A stretch of DNA of 64,000 bases, from positions 3,240,001-3,304,000 of the forward strand of contig NZ_QGTX01000001.1 of assembly GCF_003182485.1 (NCBI RefSeq), written 5' to 3'. Positions 30,657 to 39,466 of the stretch are shown piece after piece; the stretch's first letter is position 1; the number at the start of each line of letters is the position of its first letter. The notes beneath the pieces are model-generated. The model saw only the letters and a list, made by a program, of their open reading frames with translations. It was not told where the DNA came from and searched no databases. The translations under genes and the position numbers were made by a program. The DNA comes from Geodermatophilus normandii (GTDB lineage: Bacteria; Actinomycetota; Actinomycetes; Mycobacteriales; Geodermatophilaceae).

Positions 30657-30995
30657 TCAGGCGCTGAGCGGCATGCGGCGGGCCAGGCGGACCCGGCGCC
30701 GCTCGCGCTCCGACAGGCCGCCCCAGATGCCGAAGCGCTCGTCGTTGGCCAGGGCGTACTCGAGGCACTCGCTGCGGACCTCGCAGCCGGAGCAGACGCG
30801 CTTGGCCTCGCGGGTCGAGCCGCCCTTCTCCGGGAAGAAGGCCTCGGGGTCGGTCTCGGCGCACAGGGCGTCCAGCCGCCAGGTGGCGTCGCCGCCGGTG
30901 AGGACGCTCCACGGCGAGCCCGCGACCGCGTCGGGCTCGGGCACGACGGGCAGCGCGGAGGACTCGGTGATCAGGCTGAGGTGGGAGGACAGCAC
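30657..30995 (-). CDS. whiB2: WhiB-family iron-sulfur transcription factor, WhiB2/WhmD-like
   Basis: A 112-aa Wbl protein. Cluster cysteines are Cys45, Cys68, Cys71 and Cys77; the turn GIWGG is at 89-93, followed by the basic ERERRRVRLARR DNA-contacting tail. The WRLDALCAETDPEAFFPEKGGS block is that of WhiB2/WhmD, which controls septation with WhiA in actinomycetes. GTG at 30995 has GAGGAG upstream. The gene is monocistronic with a long leader that includes a perfect hairpin at 31028-31046. Confidence 0.92.
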   Translation of the reverse strand: MLSSHLSLITESSALPVVPEPDAVAGSPWSVLTGGDATWRLDALCAETDPEAFFPEKGGSTREAKRVCSGCEVRSECLEYALANDERFGIWGGLSERERRRVRLARRMPLSA

Positions 30996-31340
30996 GGGAA
31001 GCTCCTCGGGGGGTGGGCGGTGGCGCTCCCGTCCGTGACGGACGGGTACGCCCTGACTGCTGTATGTGACGCTACGGAGTGCCCCCCGGCGAGCGCACGG
31101 GCACTAAGTGGCCGAAACGGCGCCGTCCTGTTGGCGGTTCGTGCCGACTGCTCCGGCGCGGCGTGTCGCCGGCGCCGCGTGGCCGGTCCGCGGGTGGCGC
31201 ACCGTGGTAGGCACACGCGTGTCGAGCGGTGCGGGACCACGTCTCGACGACGGCATCGGCGCGGGGTGTTGTGCGGATGACATCTCAGCGCTGAGATACA
31301 CGCACTCCGACCAGCCGGTCCACGACGGGATGTGCCGCCC
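30996..31340. other. Divergent control region between whiB and the BMP importer
   Basis: 345 bp without a convincing gene. It holds an 8-bp-stem hairpin with a TGA loop at 31028-31046 in the whiB leader, a 10-bp palindrome ACACGCGTGT at 31213-31222, and a 16-bp perfect palindrome at 31282-31297 close to the BMP gene. Frames read here on either strand lack start signals and normal codon bias. Confidence 0.6.
31282..31297. promoter_or_regulatory. Palindromic operator before the BMP importer operon
   Basis: Perfect 16-bp palindrome ATCTCAGC/GCTGAGAT, ending 43 bp before the ATG at 31341. It is one of the few AT-containing stretches here and lies where a repressor of the importer operon would bind. 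No regulator gene is adjacent, so the partner is encoded elsewhere. Confidence 0.6.
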
Positions 31341-32369
31341 ATGCGATCTGCCCGATCCACCGCGAGTGCCCTGGCCGCCTCGGCCCTGCTCGTCCTCACC
31401 GCCTGCGGCGGCGGCGGTGACGGCGGTGGCGGCGGCGGTGGCGGCGCCGGAGGTGGGGACGGTGCGGCACCGCGGATCGCCGCCGTCTTCTCCGGGACCA
31501 CCACCGACGCCGACTACACCTTCCTGGGGCTGCAGGCGCTGCAGGCCGCCGAGGAGGACCACGGCGCGGACACCACGTACTCCGAGAGCGTCCAGGTGCC
31601 CGACGCCGAGCGGGTGCTGCGCGAGTACGTCGCCGACGGCTACACCGTCATCTGGACCCACGGCAGCCAGTTCTACGACGCGACGGTCGCCGTCGCCGAG
31701 GAGGCTCCGGAGGTCGTCTTCATCGCCGAGCAGGACACCGAGCCCGCCGACGTGCCCGACAACGTGTGGGTCCTCGACCGCAACTTCCACCTGGCCTTTT
31801 ACCCGCTCGGGATCCTGGCCGCAGGTGCCAGCCAGAGCGGGCGGATCGCCTACCTCGGCGGCGTCACGCTGCCCTTCTCCTACTCGGAGGTGCACGCGGT
31901 GGAGCAGGCCCTGGAGGACACCGGGTCCACCGCCACCCTGACCCCGGTGTGGACGGGGGACTTCAACGACCCGACGCGTGCGCAGCAGTTCACCAGCCAG
32001 CTGCTCGCCGACGGCAACGACGTCATCCTGACCTCGCTCAACCTCGGCGCGGTCGGGGCCTTCGAGGGCGTCGTCGACGCCCCCGCGGGTGTCCTCATGA
32101 CGGCGAAGTACACCGACAAGTCCAACCTCGCGCCCGACCGGTACCTGACGTCGGTCCTGTACGACTTCACCCCGATGCTCGACGAGATCCTCAGCTCGGT
32201 GGAGGACGGCGAGACCGGCGGCTACCTCGGCATGGACTACGAGCAGGGCATCTCGCTCCAGCCGCCCACCAACGTCGACCAGGCCGTGGTGGACCAGGTC
32301 GAGCAGGCCGTCGAGCAGCTGCGGGCCGGCGAGATCGAGGTCGAGCGCGACGTGACCCCGGTCGAGTGA
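31341..32369 (+). CDS. BMP-family substrate-binding lipoprotein
   Basis: A 342-aa lipoprotein that delivers substrate to the ABC importer downstream. The signal peptide ends in L-T-A-C with Cys22 lipidated, followed by a striking linker of about 20 almost all-Gly residues. The mature domain has IAAVFSGTTTDADYTFLGLQAL near 46, EAPEVVFIAEQDT near 120, and GRIAYLGGVTLPFSYSEVHAVEQ near 165, as in BMP/TmpC/PnrA nucleoside-binding proteins. ATG at 31341 was preferred to GTG at 31332. The stop overlaps the ATPase start (GTGA). Confidence 0.9.
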   Translation: MRSARSTASALAASALLVLTACGGGGDGGGGGGGGAGGGDGAAPRIAAVFSGTTTDADYTFLGLQALQAAEEDHGADTTYSESVQVPDAERVLREYVADGYTVIWTHGSQFYDATVAVAEEAPEVVFIAEQDTEPADVPDNVWVLDRNFHLAFYPLGILAAGASQSGRIAYLGGVTLPFSYSEVHAVEQALEDTGSTATLTPVWTGDFNDPTRAQQFTSQLLADGNDVILTSLNLGAVGAFEGVVDAPAGVLMTAKYTDKSNLAPDRYLTSVLYDFTPMLDEILSSVEDGETGGYLGMDYEQGISLQPPTNVDQAVVDQVEQAVEQLRAGEIEVERDVTPVE

Positions 32370-33982
32370 GCGGCGCCACCGCGGTGGGGCCGGCCGGGGG
32401 TGCGACCCCCGGCCGGGACCGTCCGCTCACGATGAGCGGGATCAGCAAGTCCTTCGGGCCCGTCCGCGCCCTCACCGACGCCGACCTGGAGCTGGCCACC
32501 GGCGAGGTGCACGGACTGGTCGGTGGCAACGGCGCCGGCAAGACGACGCTGATGAACGTCCTCTACGGCCTGTACCGGGCCGATTCCGGCGAGATCCGCG
32601 TCGACGGCCGGGAGGCACACATCCGGTCACCGCGCGACGCCATCGCGCTCGGCATCGGGATGGTGCACCAGCACCTCCTGCAGGTGTCGAGCTACACCGT
32701 CCTCGAGAACGTGGTGCTCGGGACCAGCGCCGGCTCCGGCGGGCTGCGCGGCGCGGCGCGGCGGATCACCGAGCTCTCCGACCGCTTCGGCCTCGCGGTC
32801 GACCCGCGGGCGCGCACCGACCGGCTGTCGGTGGGCGCGCGGCAGCGGGTGGAGATCCTCAAGGTGCTCTACCGCGGGGCCCGGGTCCTGGTCCTGGACG
32901 AGCCGACGACCAACCTCACGCCGCAGGAGGTCGACGGGCTGTTCGCCTCGCTGCGCGGCATCGTCGCCGAGGGCACCAGCGTCGTCTTCATCTCGCACAA
33001 GGCACGCGAGGTGCTGGCCATCTGCGACCGGATCTCGGTCATGCGCGACGGCCGGCGGATCGCGACGGTGCCCCGGTCGGCGACCGACGCCACCGGGCTG
33101 GCCTCGCTCATGGTCGGCGAGCTGGTCGGGGAGCAGACCTCCGAGGTCGCGGCGGCCCTGGGCGTCAGCGCGGTCGGGGAGGTCCCGGCCGCGCCGTCCG
33201 CCGGGCAGCGGCGCCCCGACGCCGGCAGGGTCCGGCTGGCCGTCTCCGGCGTCACGGCCGACAACGACCACGGCGTCCCTGCGCTGCGCGGGCTGGACCT
33301 GGAGGTCCGTGCCGGCGAGGTGGTCGGGGTCGCCGGGGTGGCCGGCAACGGGCAGGTCGAGCTGGCGGAGGTCCTCGCCGGGGTGCGTCCGGTCCGCGCC
33401 GGGAGCGTGGCCGTGGACGGCACCGACCTGGCCGGGGCGCCCACCCGCCGCTGGCTGGCCACGGGAGTCGCCTACGTGCCCGAGGACCGTCACCGGGACG
33501 GGATCCTCGGAGCGGGCACGGTGGCCGACAACCTGCTCCTGGGTGCCCAGCGCCGGGCCGACAACCGTCGCGCCGGGCTGGTCGACTGGCGACGCGTCCG
33601 GGAGCACGCCAGGGACACCATCGAGCGGTACTCCATCAAGACGCCCGGCCCCGACGCCCTGGCCGGGAACCTCTCCGGGGGCAACATCCAGCGCCTCGTG
33701 CTCGCCCGCGCCTTCGACCGGGAGCCCGCGGTCCTCGTGCTGCAGAACCCGACCCGCGGTCTGGACCTGCGCTCCACCCGCTTCGTCTACGACCGGGTCC
33801 ACGAGGCCCGCGACCGGGGCTGCGCGGTCGTCCTCGTCTCCGAGGACCTCGACGAGCTGAGCCTGCTCGCCGACCGGATGGTCGTCCTCTACTCCGGCGA
33901 GATCGTCGGCGAGCGCGTTCGCGGCGACTACGACGTCTACGAGCTCGGCCGCCTGATGGCCGGGGTCCGGGAGGACGCATGA
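32366..33982 (+). CDS. Duplicated ATP-binding subunit of a nucleoside/sugar ABC importer
   Basis: A 538-aa ATPase with two nucleotide-binding domains, as in MglA/RbsA/YufO. Domain 1 has Walker A GGNGAGKTT near 56 and Walker B VLVLDEPTTN near 175. Domain 2 (from about 285) has a degenerate Walker A VAGNGQVE, signature LSGGNIQR near 435 and Walker B VLVLQNPTRGLD near 457, in which Gln-Asn replace the usual Asp-Glu. That asymmetry is normal for this family. GTG at 32366 overlaps the lipoprotein stop; its own stop overlaps the first permease (ATGA). Confidence 0.93.
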   Translation: MSGATAVGPAGGATPGRDRPLTMSGISKSFGPVRALTDADLELATGEVHGLVGGNGAGKTTLMNVLYGLYRADSGEIRVDGREAHIRSPRDAIALGIGMVHQHLLQVSSYTVLENVVLGTSAGSGGLRGAARRITELSDRFGLAVDPRARTDRLSVGARQRVEILKVLYRGARVLVLDEPTTNLTPQEVDGLFASLRGIVAEGTSVVFISHKAREVLAICDRISVMRDGRRIATVPRSATDATGLASLMVGELVGEQTSEVAAALGVSAVGEVPAAPSAGQRRPDAGRVRLAVSGVTADNDHGVPALRGLDLEVRAGEVVGVAGVAGNGQVELAEVLAGVRPVRAGSVAVDGTDLAGAPTRRWLATGVAYVPEDRHRDGILGAGTVADNLLLGAQRRADNRRAGLVDWRRVREHARDTIERYSIKTPGPDALAGNLSGGNIQRLVLARAFDREPAVLVLQNPTRGLDLRSTRFVYDRVHEARDRGCAVVLVSEDLDELSLLADRMVVLYSGEIVGERVRGDYDVYELGRLMAGVREDA

Positions 33983-35064
33983 GCGCGCCCGTGCTGACCG
34001 ACACCGACGCGCCGGCCCCGGCGACGGAACGGCCCGCGGTCCGCCTGCTGCGCGGCCTCCTGCCCTACGTGCTGGCGCTCGTCCTCGCCTTCGTGGTCTC
34101 GGGCGTCGTCATCGCGGCGCTCGGCTACGACGTCGTCGAGGCGTACCGGACCATCGTCACCACGTCGTTCCGGACCGGCTTCGGCTTCACCGAGACGCTG
34201 ACGAAGTGGGTCCCGCTGACGCTGCTGGCACTGGGGTTCACGATCCCGCTCGCGGTGGGGCGGTTCAACATCGGTGGTGAGGGTCAGCTCCTCGTGGGCG
34301 CGACGGCCGCCGCCGGTGTGGGGATCGTGTACGCCGACCTGCCCACCGCCGTCCTGCTGCCCCTCGTGGTCCTCGCCGGCGTGCTCTCCGGTGCGGTGTG
34401 GGCCGGGATCGCGGCGTTCCTGATGGGACGGTTCCGGGTCAACGAGATCCTCAGCACCGTCCTGCTCAACTTCGTGTCCTTCCAGGTGCTCGACTACGCC
34501 GCGACGGAGGTGTGGTCGGACCCCGCGGCCGGGGTGGCCGCCACGCAGCGGGTGGGGGAGGGTGCCGAGCTGCCCGTGCTGGGCGGCCCGCCGGGGGTGC
34601 ACGCCGGCATCGTGCTCGCGCTCCTCGTGGCGGCGGCGACGACCGTGGTCACGCGGCGCACGGCCGCGGGCTTCGAGCTGCGTGCCGCCGGCGCCAACCC
34701 GCGCGCCGCGGCCATCAACGGCATCCGGGTCGAGAAGGTCGCCGTGGTGGCGCTCGTCGTCGGCGGCGCGCTCGGGGGACTGGCGGGCGCGCTCGAGGTG
34801 GGCGGCGTGCACGGCCGCGCCATCGAGGGCATGCAGTCGAACTTCCTGCTGCTCGGCATCATCATCGGGCTCATCGCCCGGGGAAGTGCGCTGTGGGTGC
34901 CCGTGGTCGCCTTCGGCATCGCGATCCTCGAGGTCGGCGCCAGCTCGATGCAGCGCACCGTCGGCGTCCCCGCCGAGATGGTGCTGATCATCGAGGCCCT
35001 GATCCTGATCTTCCTGCTGCTCTCCGACGTGATCGCGGGGCGGCTGGCGCGGAGGGTGACATGA
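33979..35064 (+). CDS. ABC importer permease 1 (BPD_transp_2)
   Basis: A 361-aa inner-membrane permease with about nine to ten helices. Family blocks are ALGFTIPLAVGRFNIGGEGQLLVGA near 77, RVNEILSTVLLNFVSFQVLDY near 153, GFELRAAGANPRAAAINGIRVEKV near 232 and GIIIGLIARGSALWVPVVAFGIAILEVGA near 294. Starts with ATGA overlap on the ATPase gene and ends with ATGA overlap on permease 2, so the four importer genes form one tightly coupled unit. Confidence 0.93.
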   Translation: MSAPVLTDTDAPAPATERPAVRLLRGLLPYVLALVLAFVVSGVVIAALGYDVVEAYRTIVTTSFRTGFGFTETLTKWVPLTLLALGFTIPLAVGRFNIGGEGQLLVGATAAAGVGIVYADLPTAVLLPLVVLAGVLSGAVWAGIAAFLMGRFRVNEILSTVLLNFVSFQVLDYAATEVWSDPAAGVAATQRVGEGAELPVLGGPPGVHAGIVLALLVAAATTVVTRRTAAGFELRAAGANPRAAAINGIRVEKVAVVALVVGGALGGLAGALEVGGVHGRAIEGMQSNFLLLGIIIGLIARGSALWVPVVAFGIAILEVGASSMQRTVGVPAEMVLIIEALILIFLLLSDVIAGRLARRVT

Positions 35065-35990
35065 CCGAGTTCGCGGCCCTGGCCCAGCTCACCGTGGTGG
35101 CCATGGTCCCCTACCTGCTCGCCTCGCTCGGCACGATGCTCGGCGGCCTGACCGGCGTCTTCAGCGTGTCGCAGGAGGGCGTCATGCTCCTCGGGGCCGC
35201 CATCGGCTTCCTCGTCAGCTACGGCACGGGCAGCACCACGATCGGCATCCTGCTGGCCGCCGGCACCGGCGCGGTCTTCGGTGCCGCTCTCGGGTGGGCG
35301 ACGACCGTGCTCCGGCTCGACCAGTTCGTGGTCGGGCTGGCGCTGTTCTTCGCCGCCACCGGGCTGGCGGGGCTGCTGTACCGGATCGTGATCGGCCAGG
35401 GGGCCACGACGCCACGGGTGGACACCCTCCCGCGGGTGGAGATCCCGCTGCTCAGCGACATCCCGGTCCTGGGCACCGCGCTGTTCTCGCACAACGTGCT
35501 GGTCTACCTGGCGGCCCTGCTGGCCGTGGGCGCGTGGTTCTTCCTGTACCGCACCCGGGCGGGGCTGGACCTGCGCTCGGTGGGGGAGAACCCCAAGGCG
35601 GCCGACAGCCTGGGCATCCCCGTGGTGCGCAACCGGCTGTGGACCGCCACCGCCGGAGGAGCACTCATGGCCGTGGCGGGGGCCTACCTGCCGCTCGTCT
35701 ACACCGGGACCTACACCGACAGCATCGTCGGTGGCCGCGGCTGGCTGGCGATCGCCCTGACCTTCTTCGGTGGGTGGCGCCCGCAGTTCATCGTCCTCGG
35801 CGCCCTGTTCTTCGCGGCCATGGACGTCGTCGCGCTGCGGGCCGAGGTGGCCGGCATCGACATCCCCAGCCAGGTGCTGCTCGTGGTGCCGTACGTGGCG
35901 ACGCTGCTGGTCATGGTGTTCGCGTTCCGGTGGGCCAGGGTGCCGGAGTTCCTCGGTCGCAACTACGACCGGGAGTCGCGGACCACCTAG
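35061..35990 (+). CDS. ABC importer permease 2 (BPD_transp_2)
   Basis: A 309-aa permease, partner of the protein at 33979. Blocks include LGGLTGVFSVSQEGVMLLGAAIGF near 27, LRLDQFVVGLALFFAATGLAGLLYR near 85, and DLRSVGENPKAADSLGIPVVRNR near 172, the cytoplasmic loop that docks to the ATPase. ATG at 35061 overlaps the permease 1 stop. Last gene of the operon; a 100-bp gap with no clear hairpin follows. Confidence 0.92.
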   Translation: MTEFAALAQLTVVAMVPYLLASLGTMLGGLTGVFSVSQEGVMLLGAAIGFLVSYGTGSTTIGILLAAGTGAVFGAALGWATTVLRLDQFVVGLALFFAATGLAGLLYRIVIGQGATTPRVDTLPRVEIPLLSDIPVLGTALFSHNVLVYLAALLAVGAWFFLYRTRAGLDLRSVGENPKAADSLGIPVVRNRLWTATAGGALMAVAGAYLPLVYTGTYTDSIVGGRGWLAIALTFFGGWRPQFIVLGALFFAAMDVVALRAEVAGIDIPSQVLLVVPYVATLLVMVFAFRWARVPEFLGRNYDRESRTT

Positions 35991-36091
35991 CCGCAGGAGG
36001 TCTTCCGCCCGACCTGTCGATCTGGTGCGGTGCTGCGTGTCGTAGGGGTGGAGGGCTCGGACGGCGGGCCCCCGGAACCCGGGAGGGCACC

Positions 36092-36433
36092 ATGACGAAG
36101 TACCTGGTCCTGATCTACGAGGACGAGGCCCAGTACGCCACCGCGACCCCCGAGGTCTACGGCGAGATCATGGCCGACCACGACCGCTTCAGCGCGGGGG
36201 TCGAGCAGCACGGCGCGAAGCTGCTCGGTGGCGAGGCGCTCGAGCCGACGGCGACCGCCACCAGCGTGCGCGGCGGCGAGGTCACCGACGGCCCGTTCGT
36301 GGAGACCAAGGAGGCCCTCGGCGGCTACTACGTCATCGACGCGCCGGACCTCGACACCGCCATCGCCGTCGCCCGGACGGTGCCGGCCCGCTTCGGCGGC
36401 GTCGAGGTCCGCCCGGTCATGACCTTCGACTGA
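36092..36433 (+). CDS. YCII-related DGPF-domain protein, partner of ECF42 sigma
   Basis: A 113-aa ferredoxin-like-fold protein of the DGPF group. MTKYLVLIYEDEAQYA opens the first strand, and VTDGPFVETKEALGGYYVIDAPDLDTAIA near 66 gives the name motif DGPF. These proteins lie beside ECF42 sigma factors in many actinomycetes and are thought to act with them. GGGAGG lies five bases before ATG 36092. The sigma gene follows in the same reading frame after the TGA at 36431. Confidence 0.92.
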   Translation: MTKYLVLIYEDEAQYATATPEVYGEIMADHDRFSAGVEQHGAKLLGGEALEPTATATSVRGGEVTDGPFVETKEALGGYYVIDAPDLDTAIAVARTVPARFGGVEVRPVMTFD

Positions 36434-36502
36434 CCGGCGCCCGCCACGACCGCCGACGTCGCCGCCGCGGTCGCCGACGCGCACCGTCGCGAGTGGGCCT
36501 TC

Positions 36503-37678
36503 GTGCTCGCCACGACGGTGCGCGTCACCCGCGACCTCGACGTCGCCGAGGAGTGCGTGCAGGAGGCGTTCGCCGCGGCGCTGACCGACTGGGCCACCGG
36601 CGGCGTCCCCGCGCGCCCCGGCGCCTGGCTGACCACGGCCGCCCGGCGGCGCGCGCTCAACGTGCTGCGCCACTCCGGCGTCGAGCGCCGGTACCTGCCG
36701 CTGCTCGTCGAGGACGAGGTGGCGCCGGCGGTGGTCGACGACGCGCACGGCTACCCCGACGACCGGCTGCGGCTGGTGGCGACCTGCTGCCACCCGGCGC
36801 TGGACCGCCCCGCCCAGGTGGCGCTGACGCTGCGCCTGGTGTGCGGCCTGACCACTCCCGAGGTGGCCCGCGCCTTCCTCGTCCCCACGGCCACGATGGC
36901 CGCGCGGATCACCCGCGCCAAGAAGAAGATCGCCGTCGCCCGGATCCCGTACCGGGTGCCGCCGGCCGCCGAGCTGCCCGGGCGGGTCGACGCCGTCCTC
37001 GCGGTCGTGCACCTGCTGTTCACCACCGGGCACACCGCCCCGGCCGGCGAGGAGCTGGTCCGCCGCGACCTGGTGGAGCGCTCGGTGGAGCTCGCCCGGA
37101 TGCTGCGCCGCCTGCTGCCCCGGGACCCCGCGGTGGCCGGCCTGCTGGCGCTCCTGCTGCTCACCGACGCCCGCCGGGAGACCCGCACGGGCGAGGACGG
37201 CCGGCTGCTGCTGCTCGAGGAGCAGGACCGCACGCGCTGGGACCGGCCGGCGATCGACGAGGGCGTCGCGCTGGTGCGCGAGGCGCTGCGGGCCCGCCCG
37301 CCGTCGCGGTACGCGCTGCAGGCCGCGATCGCGGCGGTGCACGCCGAGTCGCCGTCGTGGGACGACACCGACTGGGCGGAGATCGTCGCGCTCTACGGCG
37401 TCCTCACCCGGCTGTGGCCCTCCCCGGTCGTGGCGCTCAACCGCGCCGTCGCCGTCGGCTTCGCCCGCGGGGCCGCGGCCGGACTGGCCGCCCTCGACGA
37501 GCTCGCCGCCGAGCCGCAGCTCGCCGGCTACGGCTACCTGCCGGCGGCCCGGGCCGACCTGCTGCGGCGGCTGGGCCGGGTCGGGGAGGCGCGCGAGGCC
37601 TACACCGAGGCGCTGCTGCTCACGGAGAACGCCGCCGAGCGCGCCTTCCTCGACGCCCGGCTGCGGGCCCTGGGCTGA
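36503..37678 (+). CDS. ECF42-group RNA polymerase sigma factor
   Basis: An ECF sigma factor with the long C-terminal TPR-like extension of group ECF42. Sigma-2 has DLDVAEECVQEAFAAAL, sigma-4 has LRLVCGLTTPEVARAFLVPTATMAARITRAKKKI, and the rest (about 170-391) is helical repeats. From GTG 36503 it is 391 aa, but homology clearly extends 19 codons upstream (DVAAAVADAHRREWAF). The codon where family members have ATG is ACG at 36446, and there is no ATG, GTG or TTG between the DGPF stop and 36503. Translation may begin at ACG 36446 by coupling, or at GTG 36503 with a shortened sigma-2. Confidence 0.88.
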   Translation: MLATTVRVTRDLDVAEECVQEAFAAALTDWATGGVPARPGAWLTTAARRRALNVLRHSGVERRYLPLLVEDEVAPAVVDDAHGYPDDRLRLVATCCHPALDRPAQVALTLRLVCGLTTPEVARAFLVPTATMAARITRAKKKIAVARIPYRVPPAAELPGRVDAVLAVVHLLFTTGHTAPAGEELVRRDLVERSVELARMLRRLLPRDPAVAGLLALLLLTDARRETRTGEDGRLLLLEEQDRTRWDRPAIDEGVALVREALRARPPSRYALQAAIAAVHAESPSWDDTDWAEIVALYGVLTRLWPSPVVALNRAVAVGFARGAAAGLAALDELAAEPQLAGYGYLPAARADLLRRLGRVGEAREAYTEALLLTENAAERAFLDARLRALG

Positions 37679-37682
37679 GGGC

Positions 37683-38990
37683 TCAGGCGAAGGCCGCGAC
37701 GGTGCGGTCGAGGTAGTCGTTGCGGAAGGCGCCGCGCGGGTCGGACCGGCGCACCAGCGCCCGGAAGTCGGCCATCCGCGGGTAGAGCTCGGCGAGCTCG
37801 GCGGCGCCGGTGGTGAACAGCTTCCCCCAGTGCGGCCGGGCACCGAAGGGGCGCAGCGCCGCCTCGACGTCCGGGAGCAGCGCGGTCACCGCGGCCTGGT
37901 CGGGCACCCACGTGAAGTGCAGCGCCATGACGTCGCCGCCGGACGCGGGGCTCAGCCACAGGTCGTCGGCGGCCACGGTGCGCAGTTCGCTGACCATCAG
38001 CAGCGGCGCGATCCGGTCGGCGAGCCCGCGCAGCGCCTCGCAGGCCGCGCGCCCGTGCCGGCGGGGCACGAACCACTCGCTCTGCAGCTCCTCGCCCCTG
38101 CTCGGCGTGAAGTCCGCACGGAAGTGCGGGAGCCGCTCGTGCCACTCGCCGGGGACGCCGAGCTGCTCGGTGAGGTTCTCCACCGGGGTGTCCGGGAGCA
38201 TGTGCGTCGGCTCGGTCGCCGCGCGGGCGCCGAAGAAGTCCTCCGGGACCGCCGGGTCCTCCGGCCGGGACTTGACCCACACCGAGGTCACCGTGTGCCA
38301 GTCGGTGAAGACGCTGACGCTGTACGCGGCGTCGGCGACGGCGTCGAGGTCGGCGAACAGCCGGTCCCAGGTCATGTCGACGTAGACGGTGTTGCGGACG
38401 TCGAACGTCGGCTGGAACCGCAGCGCCACCCGCGTGACGACGCCGAGCGCCCCGAGGTGGACCACCGCGCCGGGCAGGTCGGCGTCGCCTGTCCCGAGGA
38501 CGGCGAGCTCCCCGTCGGAGCGCACGAGCTCCAGACCCGCGACCGACGTGCTCAGCGAGCCGTTGCGGTTGCCCGAGCCGTGCGTGCCGGTGGCCGTGGC
38601 GCCGGCGACGGTGATGTGCGGCAGCGACGCCAGGTTGTGCAGGGCGCGGCGGGAGGCGGCCAGCTCCCGGACCAGCTCGCCGTAGCGCATCCCGGCCGGC
38701 ACCCACAGCACGCCGGTGCCGTCGTCGGCCGCCTCCGCCACCTCGATGCCGGTGTCGAGGTCGTCCAGGAGGACGTGGTCGGCGGTGGTGTCGGCGATGT
38801 CGTTGAAGCAGTGCCGCGAGCCGAGGGCCTTGACCCGCTCGCTGCGCGCGACGACGTCCTGCACCTCGGCCACCGTCCGCGGCCGGTGCACCCGGGCGGC
38901 GCGGTAGGTCAGGTTGCCGGCCCAGGTGCGCAGTGGGGTGGCCTGGTTCGTGGTCGTGGGGACTCCTCGGCTCGGGACGGGCGCCGCCAC
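37683..38990 (-). CDS. FAD-linked sugar alcohol/aldonolactone oxidase (AldO-like)
   Basis: A 435-aa VAO-fold oxidase related to alditol oxidase and D-arabinono-1,4-lactone oxidase. TWAGNLTYRAARVHRP near 22 precedes the flavin segment KALGSRHCFNDIADT near 55, whose His is the covalent FAD attachment site in AldO. ATATGTHGSGNRNGSLST near 125 and a C-terminal HWGKLF segment complete the match. GTG at 38990 starts five bases after the stop of the upstream gene. A perfect GAGGAG lies five bases before an in-frame ACG at 38957, which fits the family N-terminus better, so the true start is open. Confidence 0.9.
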   Translation of the reverse strand: MAAPVPSRGVPTTTNQATPLRTWAGNLTYRAARVHRPRTVAEVQDVVARSERVKALGSRHCFNDIADTTADHVLLDDLDTGIEVAEAADDGTGVLWVPAGMRYGELVRELAASRRALHNLASLPHITVAGATATGTHGSGNRNGSLSTSVAGLELVRSDGELAVLGTGDADLPGAVVHLGALGVVTRVALRFQPTFDVRNTVYVDMTWDRLFADLDAVADAAYSVSVFTDWHTVTSVWVKSRPEDPAVPEDFFGARAATEPTHMLPDTPVENLTEQLGVPGEWHERLPHFRADFTPSRGEELQSEWFVPRRHGRAACEALRGLADRIAPLLMVSELRTVAADDLWLSPASGGDVMALHFTWVPDQAAVTALLPDVEAALRPFGARPHWGKLFTTGAAELAELYPRMADFRALVRRSDPRGAFRNDYLDRTVAAFA

Positions 38991-38995
38991 GTTAC

Positions 38996-39466
38996 TCAGC
39001 GCCCGAGGTGGGCGCGCAGCGCCGCGACGACCATCCGGTGGTCCTCCAGCTGCGGCAGCCCCGACACGACGACGACGCCGACCGGGCCGACGTCGCGCAC
39101 CAGCACCGGGAAGGCGCCGCCGTGCGCGGCGTACCGCTGCGGGTCGAGTCCCGAGGACTCCTCGAACGTCGTGCCGCGCTCGACCCACGACTGCCGCACG
39201 TACAGCGAGCTGTGCCCGAAGCGGTGCACCACGCGGGCCTTGCGGTCGATCCACGAGGCGTTGTCCGGGGTGGCGCCGGTCAGCGCGGCGGAGAACAGCC
39301 GGTGCCCGTTGCGGCGGATCTCGACGGCCACCGGGGCGTCGGCCCGGCGGGCGGTGGCCACGAGCGCGGAGCCGAGGTCCCACGCGTCGTCGTTGGTGAA
39401 CGAGGAGAACCGCAGCTCGTCCTCCTCCGCGGCGAGCTCGGCGACGGTGGGGAACCCCGCGCTCAC
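38996..39466 (-). CDS. HbpS/UPF0303-like heme-degrading domain protein
   Basis: A 156-aa alpha/beta protein of the DUF336/heme-degrading family, of the UPF0303 subtype. Blocks: LRFSSFTNDDAWDLGSALVATAR near 19, VEIRRNGHRLFSAALTGATPDNASWIDRKARVVHRFGHSSLYV near 48, and a C-terminal GGAFPVLVRDVGPVGVVVVSGLP segment. Members bind heme or small aromatics; the role here is unclear. GTG at 39466 overlaps the stop of the YciI gene, so these two are coupled, and the oxidase gene follows five bases after its stop. Confidence 0.85.
   Translation of the reverse strand: MSAGFPTVAELAAEEDELRFSSFTNDDAWDLGSALVATARRADAPVAVEIRRNGHRLFSAALTGATPDNASWIDRKARVVHRFGHSSLYVRQSWVERGTTFEESSGLDPQRYAAHGGAFPVLVRDVGPVGVVVVSGLPQLEDHRMVVAALRAHLGR

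Noticed and set aside
31213-31222. ACACGCGTGT palindrome as an operator
   Set aside because: Ten-base palindromes of this composition are common by chance and it is far from both starts.
38950-38968. ACG at 38957 as a firm start for the AldO-like oxidase
   Set aside because: A perfect GAGGAG precedes it and it fits the family N-terminus, but GTG at 38990 lies five bases after the upstream stop and is a normal coupled start; left as an alternative.
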